Of a stretch of DNA of 15,625 nt, positions 1 through 7,198 are shown piece after piece (within the stretch, counting starts at the first letter, position 1; the number at the start of each line of letters is the position of its first letter). Below the pieces are notes generated by a model. That model saw only the letters and a list, made by a program, of their open reading frames with translations. It was not told the DNA's origin and did not search any database. Position numbers and translations under genes: made by a program. This DNA comes from a bacterium (GTDB lineage Bacteria > Desulfobacterota > JAPLJL01): NCBI GenBank assembly GCA_028713675.1, contig JAQTNV010000071.1, forward strand, positions 1-15,625, given 5' to 3'.

Positions 1-120
1 CTTGGCAACAGTGGTTTCAATCCGCTCCGCTTCCAGGAGGGAGGTAACCAGATTCCGGAACATCGCGGTCCGGTGTTCGGAGTGACGATCAAAAACCCGG
101 TGGTCTACATGGTGTCGCAT
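1..120 (-). CDS. rplQ: 50S ribosomal protein L17 (bL17), 5' end only
   Basis: This is the N-terminal 40 codons of large-subunit protein L17; the rest lies beyond the left edge. I translated it by hand. It begins MRHH and continues with the family block around [16 protein letters not shown], which matches the L17 signature RNL/M-VTSL-ERI-TT. L17 sits near the exit-tunnel side of the 50S subunit. The ATG lies 23 nt after the rpoA stop, as in the usual alpha operon where rplQ follows rpoA. The ribosome site is weak (only an AGG about 6 nt upstream), so coupling to rpoA translation is likely. Residues 6-12 (DHRVFDR) are less basic than the GRKLGR-like stretch most L17 proteins carry here. Identity is secure from sequence and position together. 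Confidence 0.93.
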   Translation of the reverse strand, partial: MRHHVDHRVFDRHSEHRTAMFRNLVTSLLEAERIETTVAK

Positions 121-143
121 GGTTGCCTACTGGTTTTAAAAAA

Positions 144-1169
144 CTATTCCCCTGACTCTGTTTCTTCCCCTGCCTCTTTACCCTCATCGGGTTTCAGGCT
201 CAAACCCCAGGTCTGAAGGATTTCCATCACCTCGTTCAGGGATTTCCGCCCGAAATTTTTCATCTTCAACATTTCCGATTCCGACCGGGAAACCAGGTCC
301 CGGATGGTGTTGATGTTGGCCCCCTTCAGACAGTTGGTGGCCCGGACCGAAAGCTCGAGCTCTTCGATACTGCGCTCCAGAATTTCCTGGATGCTCGAGG
401 CGGAAAGGGCAGGCTCCTTCAGGCCCGCCTCCACCGGCCGCTCCTCGGTTTCCTCAAAACTGATGAAGACCTGCAGCTGCTCCTTCAGGATCTTGGCCGC
501 CAGCGCAATCGCTTCTTCCGGCTCGATCCCGCCGTTGGTCCAGATTTCCATGACCAGGCGGTCATAATCGGTAATCTGGCCGACCCGGGCGTTGGTCACG
601 GAATAATTGACCTTCAGGACCGGGCCGAAAATGGCGTCCAGAAAAATCGTGCCCACCGGCGCGGAGGAGTCTTTCAGCCTCTCCGCCGGAACATAACCTT
701 TTCCGCCTCTGACCACGGCCTCGGCCCGGAGCTTTCCCTCCGGGTTCAGGTTGGCGATATGAAGATCCGGGTTGAGAATCTCCAGCCCCTGGTCCGTCTG
801 AAAGTCCCCGGCCAACACCTCGCGCTCCCCGGAAACATTCAGGGTGATGGTTTTCTTGACCGTGTCGTCCAGGATCTTGAACCGCACCTGCTTGAGATTG
901 AGGCCGATATCGGTCAGGTCTTCGAAAACCCCGGGCAGGGTCGAGAACTCATGGAGAATGCCGTCGAATTTGATTTCGGTGATCGCCGCGCCCTGCAGGG
1001 AGGAGAGCAGCACTCTCCGCAGAGAATTTCCCAGGGTGGTTCCGAAGCCCCGCTCGAGTGGTTCCACGAAAAACCGGCCGTAAGTCCGGGATCGGCTGCT
1101 GGCTTCGACTTCAACCCGGGTTGGTTTGATCAATTCTTCCCAGTTTCTTTGTAAGGCTGCCTTTCCCAT
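144..1169 (-). CDS. rpoA: DNA-directed RNA polymerase subunit alpha
   Basis: The alpha subunit dimerises to nucleate RNA polymerase assembly, and its C-terminal domain contacts UP-element DNA and activators. The 341 residues contain the alpha-NTD (about 1-240) with LERGFGTTLGNSLRRVLLSS at 38-57, a linker (about 241-262), and the alpha-CTD (about 263-327) with RATNCLK at 276-282. That block aligns with the E. coli DNA-contact residues R265, N268 and K271, so UP-element binding is probably kept. NFGRKSLNE follows at 305-313. After the CTD there is a short acidic tail rich in Glu and Gly (328-341), which makes the protein slightly longer than E. coli alpha. The ATG is preceded by GAGGAG at short spacing. 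It lies 27 nt after rpsD and 23 nt before rplQ, the standard alpha-operon position. Confidence 0.98.
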   Translation of the reverse strand: MGKAALQRNWEELIKPTRVEVEASSRSRTYGRFFVEPLERGFGTTLGNSLRRVLLSSLQGAAITEIKFDGILHEFSTLPGVFEDLTDIGLNLKQVRFKILDDTVKKTITLNVSGEREVLAGDFQTDQGLEILNPDLHIANLNPEGKLRAEAVVRGGKGYVPAERLKDSSAPVGTIFLDAIFGPVLKVNYSVTNARVGQITDYDRLVMEIWTNGGIEPEEAIALAAKILKEQLQVFISFEETEERPVEAGLKEPALSASSIQEILERSIEELELSVRATNCLKGANINTIRDLVSRSESEMLKMKNFGRKSLNEVMEILQTWGLSLKPDEGKEAGEETESGE

Positions 1170-1196
1170 TTGCTCCTCGCTTGATTAATACCCGCT

Positions 1197-1823
1197 TTAC
1201 CGGGAGTAATATTCAACAATTAACTGCTCCAAAACATCCGGATGAATATCTTCCCTGCGGGGATGAGCCTTGATCACGCCCCGGAATTTTTCCCGGTCCT
1301 GTTCCAGCCAGACCGGAAGCCCGCGCTGGGCTCTCATTTCCATGGCGTCCAGGATGGATCCCAGTTTCCGGCTTTTTTCCCTGACCTCGATCACATCCTG
1401 GGCTTTCACCTGGTAGGAAGGAATGTCCACCTTCCGCCCGTTCACCTGGAAATGTCCGTGCAGAACCAGCTGGCGGGCCTCGGCGCGGGTCCGCGCGAAC
1501 CCCAGGTGGAATATCGTGCTGTCCAGCCGGATCTCCAATATCACCAGGAGATTTTCCCCGGTGGCTCCCGTCTGCCGGGAAGCCATCTGGAAATAGCGCC
1601 GGAACTGGCGTTCCGCCAGCGAATGAGTCCTTCTGACCCTCTGTTTCTCCCGGAGATGGGTTCCGTAATCGGTGACCTTTACCCGGCTCCAGCCGTGCTG
1701 ACCGGGGGGATAACCGCGGCGCTCAAAGGCGCATTTGTCCGTGTAACACCGCGACCCCTTTAAAAAGAGTTTCTTCAGTTCTCTGCGACAAAGCCGGCAT
1801 GCCGGCCCAGAATACCGAGCCAA
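1197..1823 (-). CDS. rpsD: 30S ribosomal protein S4 (uS4), zinc-type, TTG start
   Basis: S4 binds the 5' domain of 16S rRNA early in 30S assembly and takes part in decoding fidelity at the mRNA entry. The 208-residue product shows cysteines at 9, 12, 26 and 31 in the N-terminal arm, the zinc-binding C+ form. The S4 RNA-binding domain follows (about 96-160), including LDSTIFHLGFARTRAEARQL and the GHFQVNGRKVDIPS block. The start is TTG; a full AGGAGG lies 6 nt upstream and the predicted protein starts exactly at the family consensus MARY. No ATG fits better. S4 represses the alpha operon in E. coli; whether it does so here is unknown. The 60-nt gap to rpsK holds a possible 11-residue mini-ORF. 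Confidence 0.98.
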   Translation of the reverse strand: MARYSGPACRLCRRELKKLFLKGSRCYTDKCAFERRGYPPGQHGWSRVKVTDYGTHLREKQRVRRTHSLAERQFRRYFQMASRQTGATGENLLVILEIRLDSTIFHLGFARTRAEARQLVLHGHFQVNGRKVDIPSYQVKAQDVIEVREKSRKLGSILDAMEMRAQRGLPVWLEQDREKFRGVIKAHPRREDIHPDVLEQLIVEYYSR

Positions 1824-1829
1824 TTTATT

Positions 1830-1835
1830 CCTCCT
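1830..1835 (-). promoter_or_regulatory. Shine-Dalgarno site for the TTG-started rpsD
   Basis: On the coding strand this reads AGGAGG, with 6 nt to the TTG at 1823. It fixes the TTG as the rpsD start because no in-frame ATG or GTG lies at a suitable distance. Confidence 0.85.
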
Positions 1836-1883
1836 TTAATATTGAAGTTACAATCGCCATTTTTATTTTCCGGATTTCCGGGT

Positions 1884-2276
1884 TTACACTCTCCGGCGCT
1901 TGGGAGCCCGGCAGCCGTTATGGGGAATGGGCGTAACATCCTTGATCAGCCCGATCCGGAAACCGGCCGCCTGCAGGGAGCGGATGGCGGCTTCCCGCCC
2001 GGCTCCGGGTCCCTTGATAAACACGCTCAAGTTCTTGACCCCGTGATCCATGGCCTTGTTGGCGGCGTCCCGGGCGGCCTGCTGGGCGGCAAAGGGGGTG
2101 GATTTCCGCGAGCCCTTGAAGCCGACGATCCCGGCGCTGGACCAGGAAATGGTATTGCCCGTCAGGTCCGTGATCGTGATGATGGTGTTATTGAAAGTGG
2201 ACTTGATGAAAGCGATGGCGTTGGGAATGTTTTTCCGCACCGTTTTCTTTTTCGATGTCCTTTTGGGACCTGCCAT
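1884..2276 (-). CDS. rpsK: 30S ribosomal protein S11 (uS11)
   Basis: S11 is a platform protein of the small subunit that lines the mRNA exit and E-site region. The 130-residue product is of normal length and carries the block [20 protein letters not shown], then [14 protein letters not shown], then [18 protein letters not shown], ending in the conserved [13 protein letters not shown] tail. The N-terminal 14 residues are very basic, as usual. The ATG has AGGAGG 7 nt upstream; that site is also the loop of a small hairpin (see 2280-2293). It lies 62 nt after rpsM and 60 nt before rpsD, in the standard alpha-operon order. Confidence 0.98.
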   Translation of the reverse strand: MAGPKRTSKKKTVRKNIPNAIAFIKSTFNNTIITITDLTGNTISWSSAGIVGFKGSRKSTPFAAQQAARDAANKAMDHGVKNLSVFIKGPGAGREAAIRSLQAAGFRIGLIKDVTPIPHNGCRAPKRRRV

Positions 2277-2279
2277 TTT

Positions 2280-2293
2280 AATCCTCCTGGATT
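2280..2293 (-). promoter_or_regulatory. Small hairpin holding the rpsK Shine-Dalgarno site
   Basis: The transcript reads AAUCC-AGGA-GGAUU just before the rpsK ATG. This is a perfect 5-bp inverted repeat whose loop and 3' arm contain the AGGAGG site. Such a hairpin could lower initiation at rpsK when free, but the stem is short and AU-containing, so the effect may be small. The inverted repeat is seen; the regulation is inferred. Confidence 0.3.
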
Positions 2294-2338
2294 ATGCCTT
2301 TCCTGTTATCCCGGAAAACCGCGCCCGCGCTCTCCCGT

Positions 2339-2722
2339 CTATTTGGGCTTCGGCGGTTTCTTTTTGCCGGCGATGGACCGGCGGGGACCCTTGCGGGTCC
2401 GGGCATTGGTGTTTGTTCTCTGCCCCCGGACGGGTAAACCCTTGCGATGCCGGAGGCCCCGGTAGGTCCCGAGGTCCATCAGCATCTTGATATCCCCGGA
2501 AACCTCCTTGCGCAGGTCTCCTTCGACCTTGTAATCCGACTCAAGGATTTTCCGGATGGCCGCTACTTGCGACTCATTCAGCTCCTTGGTGCGGAGATTG
2601 CCGTCTACCTCGGCCTTGCGCACGATTTCCCGGGCCAGTGCATGCCCCACCCCGTAGATATAGGTGAGGGCTATCTCAATCCGCTTTTCTCCCGGAAGAT
2701 CAACTCCGGCAATACGAGCCAT
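2339..2722 (-). CDS. rpsM: 30S ribosomal protein S13 (uS13)
   Basis: S13 sits in the head of the 30S subunit, contacts the P-site tRNA through its C-terminal tail and forms the inter-subunit bridge with L5. The 127-residue protein starts [20 protein letters not shown], keeps IYGVGHALA at about 23-31, and has the conserved [17 protein letters not shown] block followed by [12 protein letters not shown]. The tail ends in a Lys/Pro-rich run. The ATG has AGGAGG at about 6 nt. It is the first gene of the alpha cluster, 46 nt after rpmJ, with a possible stem-loop in that gap. In E. coli S4 binds the rpsM leader; I cannot show that here. Confidence 0.98.
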   Translation of the reverse strand: MARIAGVDLPGEKRIEIALTYIYGVGHALAREIVRKAEVDGNLRTKELNESQVAAIRKILESDYKVEGDLRKEVSGDIKMLMDLGTYRGLRHRKGLPVRGQRTNTNARTRKGPRRSIAGKKKPPKPK

Positions 2723-2744
2723 ACATATCCTCCTGCTTTTCCCC

Positions 2745-2765
2745 GGTTACCCTGGTGGGATAACC
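2745..2765 (-). promoter_or_regulatory. Possible stem-loop in the rpmJ-rpsM gap
   Basis: The transcript reads GGUUA-(U)-CCC, loop ACCA, GGG-UAACC: eight pairs with one bulged U. It lies between the rpmJ stop and the rpsM ribosome site. No U-run follows, so it is not an intrinsic terminator. Position at the head of the alpha cluster, where S4 acts in E. coli, makes a regulatory or processing role possible, but the fold alone does not show it. Confidence 0.3.
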
Positions 2766-2768
2766 GCT

Positions 2769-2882
2769 CTAACCCTGCCTCTGCTTATGCTTGGGATTCT
2801 CGCAAATCACCCGGACCACTCTTTTCCGGCGTACAATCTTGCACTTCGGGCAGATTTTTTTGACGGATGTCCTGACTTTCAT
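2769..2882 (-). CDS. rpmJ: 50S ribosomal protein L36 (bL36), zinc-type
   Basis: This 37-codon gene is short; I translated it by hand. The protein begins [15 protein letters not shown] and has the zinc ligands C11, C14, C27 and H32 (CxxC-x12-C-x4-H), so it is the classical zinc-ribbon form of L36. L36 binds 23S rRNA in the large subunit near the base of the L7/L12 stalk region. The ATG lies 6 nt after the infA stop, with GGGAGUAGGA overlapping that stop as the ribosome site. The infA-rpmJ-rpsM order is the classical one. Length and motif leave little doubt. Confidence 0.97.
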   Translation of the reverse strand: MKVRTSVKKICPKCKIVRRKRVVRVICENPKHKQRQG

Positions 2883-2888
2883 GTTTTC

Positions 2889-3104
2889 CTACTCCCGGTA
2901 AATTATCCGGCCCCGGGTCAGGTCGTAAGGGGAAAGTTCCAGCTTGACCCGATCCCCGGGCAGGATCTTGATGTAATGCATCCTCATCCTCCCCGAAATG
3001 TGCGCCAGGATCCGGTGCCCGTTATCCAGCTCGACCCGGAACATGGCATTGGGGAGGGGCTCAATCACTTTGCCTTCAACCTCGATCAGTTCTTCTTTTG
3101 CCAC
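2889..3104 (-). CDS. infA: Translation initiation factor IF-1, GTG start
   Basis: IF-1 occupies the 30S A site during initiation and helps IF-2 and IF-3 select initiator tRNA. The 71-residue product is one S1-like OB-fold with the family blocks [32 protein letters not shown] (about 34-42) and [11 protein letters not shown] (about 57-67). Length is almost that of E. coli IF-1. The start codon is GTG, giving MAKEE, with AAGG 4 nt upstream. It follows map after a 63-nt gap that holds no clear terminator or promoter, and precedes rpmJ by 6 nt, so it is probably transcribed with the whole cluster. Confidence 0.97.
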   Translation of the reverse strand: MAKEELIEVEGKVIEPLPNAMFRVELDNGHRILAHISGRMRMHYIKILPGDRVKLELSPYDLTRGRIIYRE

Positions 3105-3167
3105 TTAGCCTTCAGCCCCGCGCCGTTTAACTTCTGCCGGCCGCGGGAGCGGATTTCCGTATTCTTT

Positions 3168-3917
3168 TCATGAGCTCAGGACCATCGGGCCGTCCGCGGT
3201 GGCGGCCACCGTATGCTCAAAATGGGCGGAGAGGCTCCGGTCGCGGGTCACCGCGGTCCAGCCGTCCGCCAGGATGTCCACTTCGCAGGAACCGGCATTC
3301 ACCATCGGTTCAATCGCGAGCACCATTCCCGGCTTGATCTTGACCTGGACGGAACCCTCGTCCATCCGGAAATTCGGGATCTGGGGCGGCTCATGCATTT
3401 CCCGGCCGATCCCGTGCCCGACAAAATCCCGGACCACGGAAAAGCCCTCGCTTTCCACCCGGTCCTGGATCACGGCGGAAATGTCGAAAATCCGGTTTCC
3501 CACCCGGACTTTTTCAATCGCCAGCTCCAGGGACTCCCGGGTCACCGCGATCAGGCGGAGGGCCAGCTCGCTGACCTCGCCGACCGGCACGGTCACGGCC
3601 GCGTCCCCGTAATAACCCTGGTAGCACGCCCCGACGTCGATGCTGATGATATCCCCTTTCCGGAGCCGCCGCTTGGAAGGAAATCCGTGGACCACCTCCT
3701 CGTTGACCGAGGCGCAGATGGTGAAAGGATACCCCCGGTAGCCCAGAAAAGCCGGAGTGGCCCCATGTTTGCGGATCTTTTCCTCCGCCAGGCGATCGAG
3801 TTCCCGGGTGGTAATCCCTTCTTCCGCCCGGAGCGACAGCTCATTCAGGACCTCTTTGACGATCTGATTGCTTTCCCGCATTATCTTTATTTCCCGATCC
3901 GATTTCAGAACGATCAT
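3168..3917 (-). CDS. map: Methionine aminopeptidase type I
   Basis: Map removes the initiator methionine from nascent proteins whose second residue is small. The 249-residue protein has the pita-bread fold, with the five metal ligands visible at D94 (ISIDVG), D105 (YYGDAA), H168 (VGHGIG), E203 (AIEPM) and E234 (HFEHTV), plus the substrate-site H78 in EEVVHGFPS. There is no N-terminal SH3 zinc finger, so it is a type Ia enzyme. The ATG lies 17 nt after the adk stop; the ribosome site is weak (AGG at about 7 nt). The adk-map pair after secY is common, and placing Map in a ribosome operon suits its co-translational role. Confidence 0.97.
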   Translation of the reverse strand: MIVLKSDREIKIMRESNQIVKEVLNELSLRAEEGITTRELDRLAEEKIRKHGATPAFLGYRGYPFTICASVNEEVVHGFPSKRRLRKGDIISIDVGACYQGYYGDAAVTVPVGEVSELALRLIAVTRESLELAIEKVRVGNRIFDISAVIQDRVESEGFSVVRDFVGHGIGREMHEPPQIPNFRMDEGSVQVKIKPGMVLAIEPMVNAGSCEVDILADGWTAVTRDRSLSAHFEHTVAATADGPMVLSS

Positions 3918-3934
3918 CCCGACCTGGAAAATTC

Positions 3935-4609
3935 CTATTTTTGCCGACTCGCTTCGATGACTTTGAGGATCTCGGCGGTAACCGTTTCCGGGGCCTGCAA
4001 ACCGTCGACCGATTTCAAAAGCTTCTTCCGGGAATAGTAATTGATCAGGGGCGCGGTCTCGTCACGGTAAACCCGGAGCCGCTCCCGGATGGTTTTTTCC
4101 TGGTCGTCATCCCGCTGGTAAAGCTCTCCCCCGCACTTGTCGCAGATCCCCGCTTTTTTCGGCTTGGTAAACTCGATATGAAACATCTGCTGGCACTGCC
4201 GGCAGACCCGGCGGCCGGTCAGCCGGCGGACCAGTTCGTCCTCGTTGACCGCGAGGTCGAGAACCTGGGTGATCTTGTGCCCGATCCGCTCCAGCAGCTG
4301 GTCCAGGGCGTCGGCCTGGGCGACATTCCGGGGAAAGCCGTCCAGGATATACCCGTAACTGCAATCGTCGGACTGCAATCTTTCTTCCACGATCTGGATC
4401 ACCAGTTCATCGGAGACCAGGCGTCCGGACTCCATGATTTCCTTGATTTCCTGGCCCAGCTTGGATTTCTCCTTCTTCTTGGCCCGGAGGATATCCCCGG
4501 TGGAAATCTGGGGAATACCGAATTTTTCCATCAGTTTCCGCGCCTGGGTGCCTTTCCCGGAACCGGGAGGCCCCAGCAGAATCAGATTGGTCGAGCCTTC
4601 TTTACTCAT
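3935..4609 (-). CDS. adk: Adenylate kinase, zinc LID type
   Basis: Adk catalyses ATP + AMP = 2 ADP and balances cytosolic adenylates. The 224-residue enzyme has the P-loop GPPGSGKG at 13-20, the AMP-site region ISTGDILR at 35-42, DGFPR at 90-94, and the LID from about 128 to 166. The LID holds four cysteines (C136, C139, C156, C159), so it should bind structural zinc as in Gram-positive enzymes, unlike E. coli Adk. The ATG overlaps the secY stop as ATGA, with GGGAG about 7 nt upstream inside secY, which suggests translational coupling. It is followed by map after 17 nt. Confidence 0.98.
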   Translation of the reverse strand: MSKEGSTNLILLGPPGSGKGTQARKLMEKFGIPQISTGDILRAKKKEKSKLGQEIKEIMESGRLVSDELVIQIVEERLQSDDCSYGYILDGFPRNVAQADALDQLLERIGHKITQVLDLAVNEDELVRRLTGRRVCRQCQQMFHIEFTKPKKAGICDKCGGELYQRDDDQEKTIRERLRVYRDETAPLINYYSRKKLLKSVDGLQAPETVTAEILKVIEASRQK

Positions 4610-5916
4610 CCTCTTCTCCCTTTGATTTTCTGTCGGCCCAGGAATCCCTCGTAATGGCGACTGAGCATATGGGACTCAATCTGCGCGATCGTGTCCATTC
4701 CCACGCCGACCACGATCATCAGGGAAGTCCCCCCGTACCAGAAAGGAACGTTAAACCTGCTGACCAGGAGCGCGGGCAGGACGCAGACCGCGGCCACGTA
4801 AAGTGATCCCCCCAGGGTGATCCGGGTCAAAACCAGGTCAATATACTCGGCGGTTTTTGAACCCGGACGGATCCCGGGAATATATCCACCATATTTTTTC
4901 AGATTTTCCGCCACGTCGATCGGGTTGAACTGGACGGCGGTATAGAAATAGCAGAAGAAAATAATCCCGGCGACGTAGAGGAGGTTGTAGATCGCGTGGG
5001 AGGGACTGAGGGCGTTCCGGATATACTCGGACCCCGGGAAATTGGCCAGGCTGGCAATGGTGCTGGGAAAAATCAGCAGGGAGGAAGCGAAGATGGGGGG
5101 GATAACCCCGGCGGTATTGACCTTGAGCGGGAGATGCGTGGACTGCCCCCCGTAAACCTTACGGCCCACGACACGCTTGGCGTACTGGATCGGGATCCGG
5201 CGCTGCCCCCTTTCCATGAAAATGATGAAAGCGACCACCGCCACCATGATGATACCGATGGCGATGAGTTTAAACGGGCTCAGTTCCCCCGCCCGGGCCA
5301 GGCTGAAAGTGCTGAGCACACCGGCGGGCATCCGGGCCACGATCCCGGCGAAGATGATCAGGGAAATCCCGTTTCCCACTCCGCGCTCGGTGATCTGCTC
5401 CCCGAGCCACATGATGAAAGCGGTTCCCGAGGTCATGGTCAGCATGGTCATGATAATGAAGGCGGGTCCGGGGTTCATGACCACGGGCTCGCCCGCCGGG
5501 CCCTTCATCCCCTCCAGCCAGACGGCCGTGCCCGCTCCCTGGAGCAGGCTCAGGACCACCGTCCCGTAGCGGGTGTACTGGGTGATTTTTTTCCGGCCCA
5601 GCTCCCCTTCCTTGGAAAGCCGGTCGAGATAGGGGATGACCACCGTCAGGAGCTGCAGGATGATGGAGGCGCTGATGTAGGGCATGATCCCGAGGGTGAA
5701 AATGGACAATCTCTCCAGCGCGCCGCCGGAGAAAAGATTGAACATTCCGAAAATGGTGTTCTGGGCCTGCGCGAAAAAAGAGGCCAGCGCCCCGGTGTCG
5801 ATCCCGGGCGTGGGGATGGCGCAGCCGATCCGGTAAACCGCGAGCAGCCCCAGCGTAAACAGGAGCCGGTTACGGAGTTCCGGTATTTTTCCGATACTTT
5901 CGATTCCGCCTAACAT
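4606..5916 (-). CDS. secY: Preprotein translocase channel subunit SecY
   Basis: SecY is the membrane channel through which the Sec system exports or inserts proteins, with SecE, SecG and either SecA or the ribosome. The 436-residue protein has ten hydrophobic segments. It shows the first-helix motif YRIGCAIPTPGID (28-40), the plug region FGMFNLFSGGALERLSIF (56-73), ITERGVGNGISL (175-186), and the conserved NLKKYGGYIPGIRPG block in a C-terminal cytoplasmic loop (338-352). The C-terminal end is basic (GRQKIKGRRG). Start ATG at 5916 gives the family-typical MLGG...KIPELRNR. Its ribosome site is poor, and it lies 40 nt after rplO. The stop overlaps adk. It closes the spc cluster as in most bacteria. 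Confidence 0.98.
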   Translation of the reverse strand: MLGGIESIGKIPELRNRLLFTLGLLAVYRIGCAIPTPGIDTGALASFFAQAQNTIFGMFNLFSGGALERLSIFTLGIMPYISASIILQLLTVVIPYLDRLSKEGELGRKKITQYTRYGTVVLSLLQGAGTAVWLEGMKGPAGEPVVMNPGPAFIIMTMLTMTSGTAFIMWLGEQITERGVGNGISLIIFAGIVARMPAGVLSTFSLARAGELSPFKLIAIGIIMVAVVAFIIFMERGQRRIPIQYAKRVVGRKVYGGQSTHLPLKVNTAGVIPPIFASSLLIFPSTIASLANFPGSEYIRNALSPSHAIYNLLYVAGIIFFCYFYTAVQFNPIDVAENLKKYGGYIPGIRPGSKTAEYIDLVLTRITLGGSLYVAAVCVLPALLVSRFNVPFWYGGTSLMIVVGVGMDTIAQIESHMLSRHYEGFLGRQKIKGRRG

Positions 5917-5956
5917 ATTCTAATCTGGTAAGGATTTAACCTCGGGGCCAGGTGAC

Positions 5957-6466
5957 TTATTTCTTCTTCACCTTCTCGTCCGGCGCTTCCCCGCCGGCTT
6001 TTAGCTCGATAATCTTTCCGCCGGCGGCGCTGATTTTCTGCCGGGCTCCGGAACTGAAGGCGTGGGCCCGCACATTCAAGGGATACTTGATTTCTCCCGT
6101 GCCCAGGATCTTGATCCCGTCCCACCGGCCCTTGACCAGCCCGGCTTTTCTGAGTTCATCGGGACCGACTTCGCTCCCCTGCGGGAAACGCGCCAGGTCC
6201 CGGACATTCACCTCCGCCCAGCGTTTGGAGAAAGGGTTGAAGAATCCCTGTTTGGGAACCCTCCGGACCAGGGGCATCTGCCCGCCCTCGAATCCCGGGC
6301 TGACTCCCCCGCCGGCGCGGGCCTTGTGACCTTTATGGCCCCGGCCGCTGGTTCGGCCCCGGCCCGACCCCATTCCCCGGCCGAGTCTCTTTACATCTTT
6401 ATGGGAACCCGCGGGGTAATGTAAGTTGCTCAGATGCGAAGAAACATTTGCCTTCTTTTCATCCAT
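5957..6466 (-). CDS. rplO: 50S ribosomal protein L15 (uL15)
   Basis: L15 is a late-assembling protein of the large subunit whose long N-terminal extension threads through 23S rRNA. The 169-residue product shows the glycine-rich signature [20 protein letters not shown] (about 27-46), then [18 protein letters not shown] (about 58-75), and the C-terminal [17 protein letters not shown] block. It is longer than the common ~145-150 residues: about 11 extra N-terminal residues precede the usual LSNL start, and a charged C-terminal tail ends in KVKKK. The ATG lies 24 nt after rpmD with a weak GAG-containing site. Position before secY is canonical. Confidence 0.97.
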   Translation of the reverse strand: MDEKKANVSSHLSNLHYPAGSHKDVKRLGRGMGSGRGRTSGRGHKGHKARAGGGVSPGFEGGQMPLVRRVPKQGFFNPFSKRWAEVNVRDLARFPQGSEVGPDELRKAGLVKGRWDGIKILGTGEIKYPLNVRAHAFSSGARQKISAAGGKIIELKAGGEAPDEKVKKK

Positions 6467-6490
6467 GATTTCTTTCTCGGTCAGATCGCG

Positions 6491-6679
6491 TTATTCGCTT
6501 AATTCCTCGACCACCACCAGATGGCCGACCTTTTCCACCATGCCCCGGACCCAGGGCGCGTCCGGCAGGATCCTTTTCTGGTCCACTTTCCTTAAACCCA
6601 GAGCGCGGAGCACTTTCCGCTGACTTTCCGGCCGGCCGATAAAACTGCGGCGCAATGTTACCCGAATTTTCCGGGGCAT
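6491..6679 (-). CDS. rpmD: 50S ribosomal protein L30 (uL30)
   Basis: L30 is a small alpha-beta protein of the large subunit. The 62-residue product has the ordinary bacterial length and the family block RSFIGRPESQRKVLRALGLRK (split across residues 11-31), followed by the VRGMVEKVGHLVVVEE C-terminal strand. The ATG lies 6 nt after the rpsE stop, with AAAGGA inside the end of rpsE as the ribosome site. The rpsE-rpmD-rplO order is the usual spc arrangement. Some phyla lack L30; its presence is a small clue to lineage. Confidence 0.96.
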   Translation of the reverse strand: MPRKIRVTLRRSFIGRPESQRKVLRALGLRKVDQKRILPDAPWVRGMVEKVGHLVVVEELSE

Positions 6680-6685
6680 TTTCGT

Positions 6686-7198
6686 TTATTCCTTTCTCCG
6701 GGCGTTGACCTCGTCCCGCCGCGCGTCGCTCTCGTCCTGATCGCGCAGGCGGGAGAGTCCCTCCATGGCGGCCCGGATCAGGTTGTGCGGGTTGGAGGAA
6801 CCGATGCACTTGGTCAGGATGTTATGCACCCCGGCCACTTCCATCACGGCCCGCACCACCCCGCCCGCGATGATTCCGGTCCCGGAAGCTGCCGGCTTCA
6901 GGATCACCTGGCCCGCCCCGTACCGTCCCATCACTTCGTGGGGAATGGTATGGCTTTTGATGTTGACCCGCACCAGGTTTTTCTTGGCGCGATCCACGCC
7001 CTTGCGGATGGCTTCCGAAACTTCCTTGGCCTTGCCCAGGCCGAATCCGACGGTTCCCCGCCGGTCACCCACGACGACCAGGGCGTTGAAGCCGAATCGG
7101 CGTCCGCCCTTGACCACCTTGGAGACCCGGTTGATCGCGACCACCCGGTCAATCAGTTCGCCTTCTTTTTCCCCGTTGGGGTTTTCACGCACTTCCAT
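6686..7198 (-). CDS. rpsE: 30S ribosomal protein S5 (uS5)
   Basis: S5 lies at the mRNA entry of the small subunit and affects decoding accuracy. The 170-residue protein has the double-stranded RNA-binding N-domain with [19 protein letters not shown] (19-37) and the C-domain with [20 protein letters not shown] (101-120), [18 protein letters not shown] (122-139). A charged tail follows from about 152. The ATG at 7198 gives MEVREN; the best ribosome site (GGAGAGGAG) is about 16 nt upstream, farther than usual, so the exact start is less certain than the gene. It lies 54 nt after rplR. Confidence 0.96.
   Translation of the reverse strand: MEVRENPNGEKEGELIDRVVAINRVSKVVKGGRRFGFNALVVVGDRRGTVGFGLGKAKEVSEAIRKGVDRAKKNLVRVNIKSHTIPHEVMGRYGAGQVILKPAASGTGIIAGGVVRAVMEVAGVHNILTKCIGSSNPHNLIRAAMEGLSRLRDQDESDARRDEVNARRKE

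Noticed and set aside
1870-1881. CCGGATTTCCGG as a terminator between rpsK and rpsD
   Set aside because: The two-base centre cannot form a stable loop with the full stem, and the transcript after it is A-rich rather than U-rich.
1242-2490. Long plus-strand frames opposite rpsD, rpsK and rpsM
   Set aside because: They are complement shadows of conserved ribosomal genes with no domain of their own.
3213-4037. A 274-codon plus-strand frame opposite map and adk
   Set aside because: It is antisense to two genes with full catalytic motifs and has no family signature or plausible ribosome site context. It is a shadow.
4996-5913. A 305-codon open frame on the plus strand opposite secY
   Set aside because: It lies wholly antisense to an unmistakable SecY. 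Its composition (Asp/His/Gly-rich) is that of a complement shadow in GC-rich DNA, and it has no recognisable domain.
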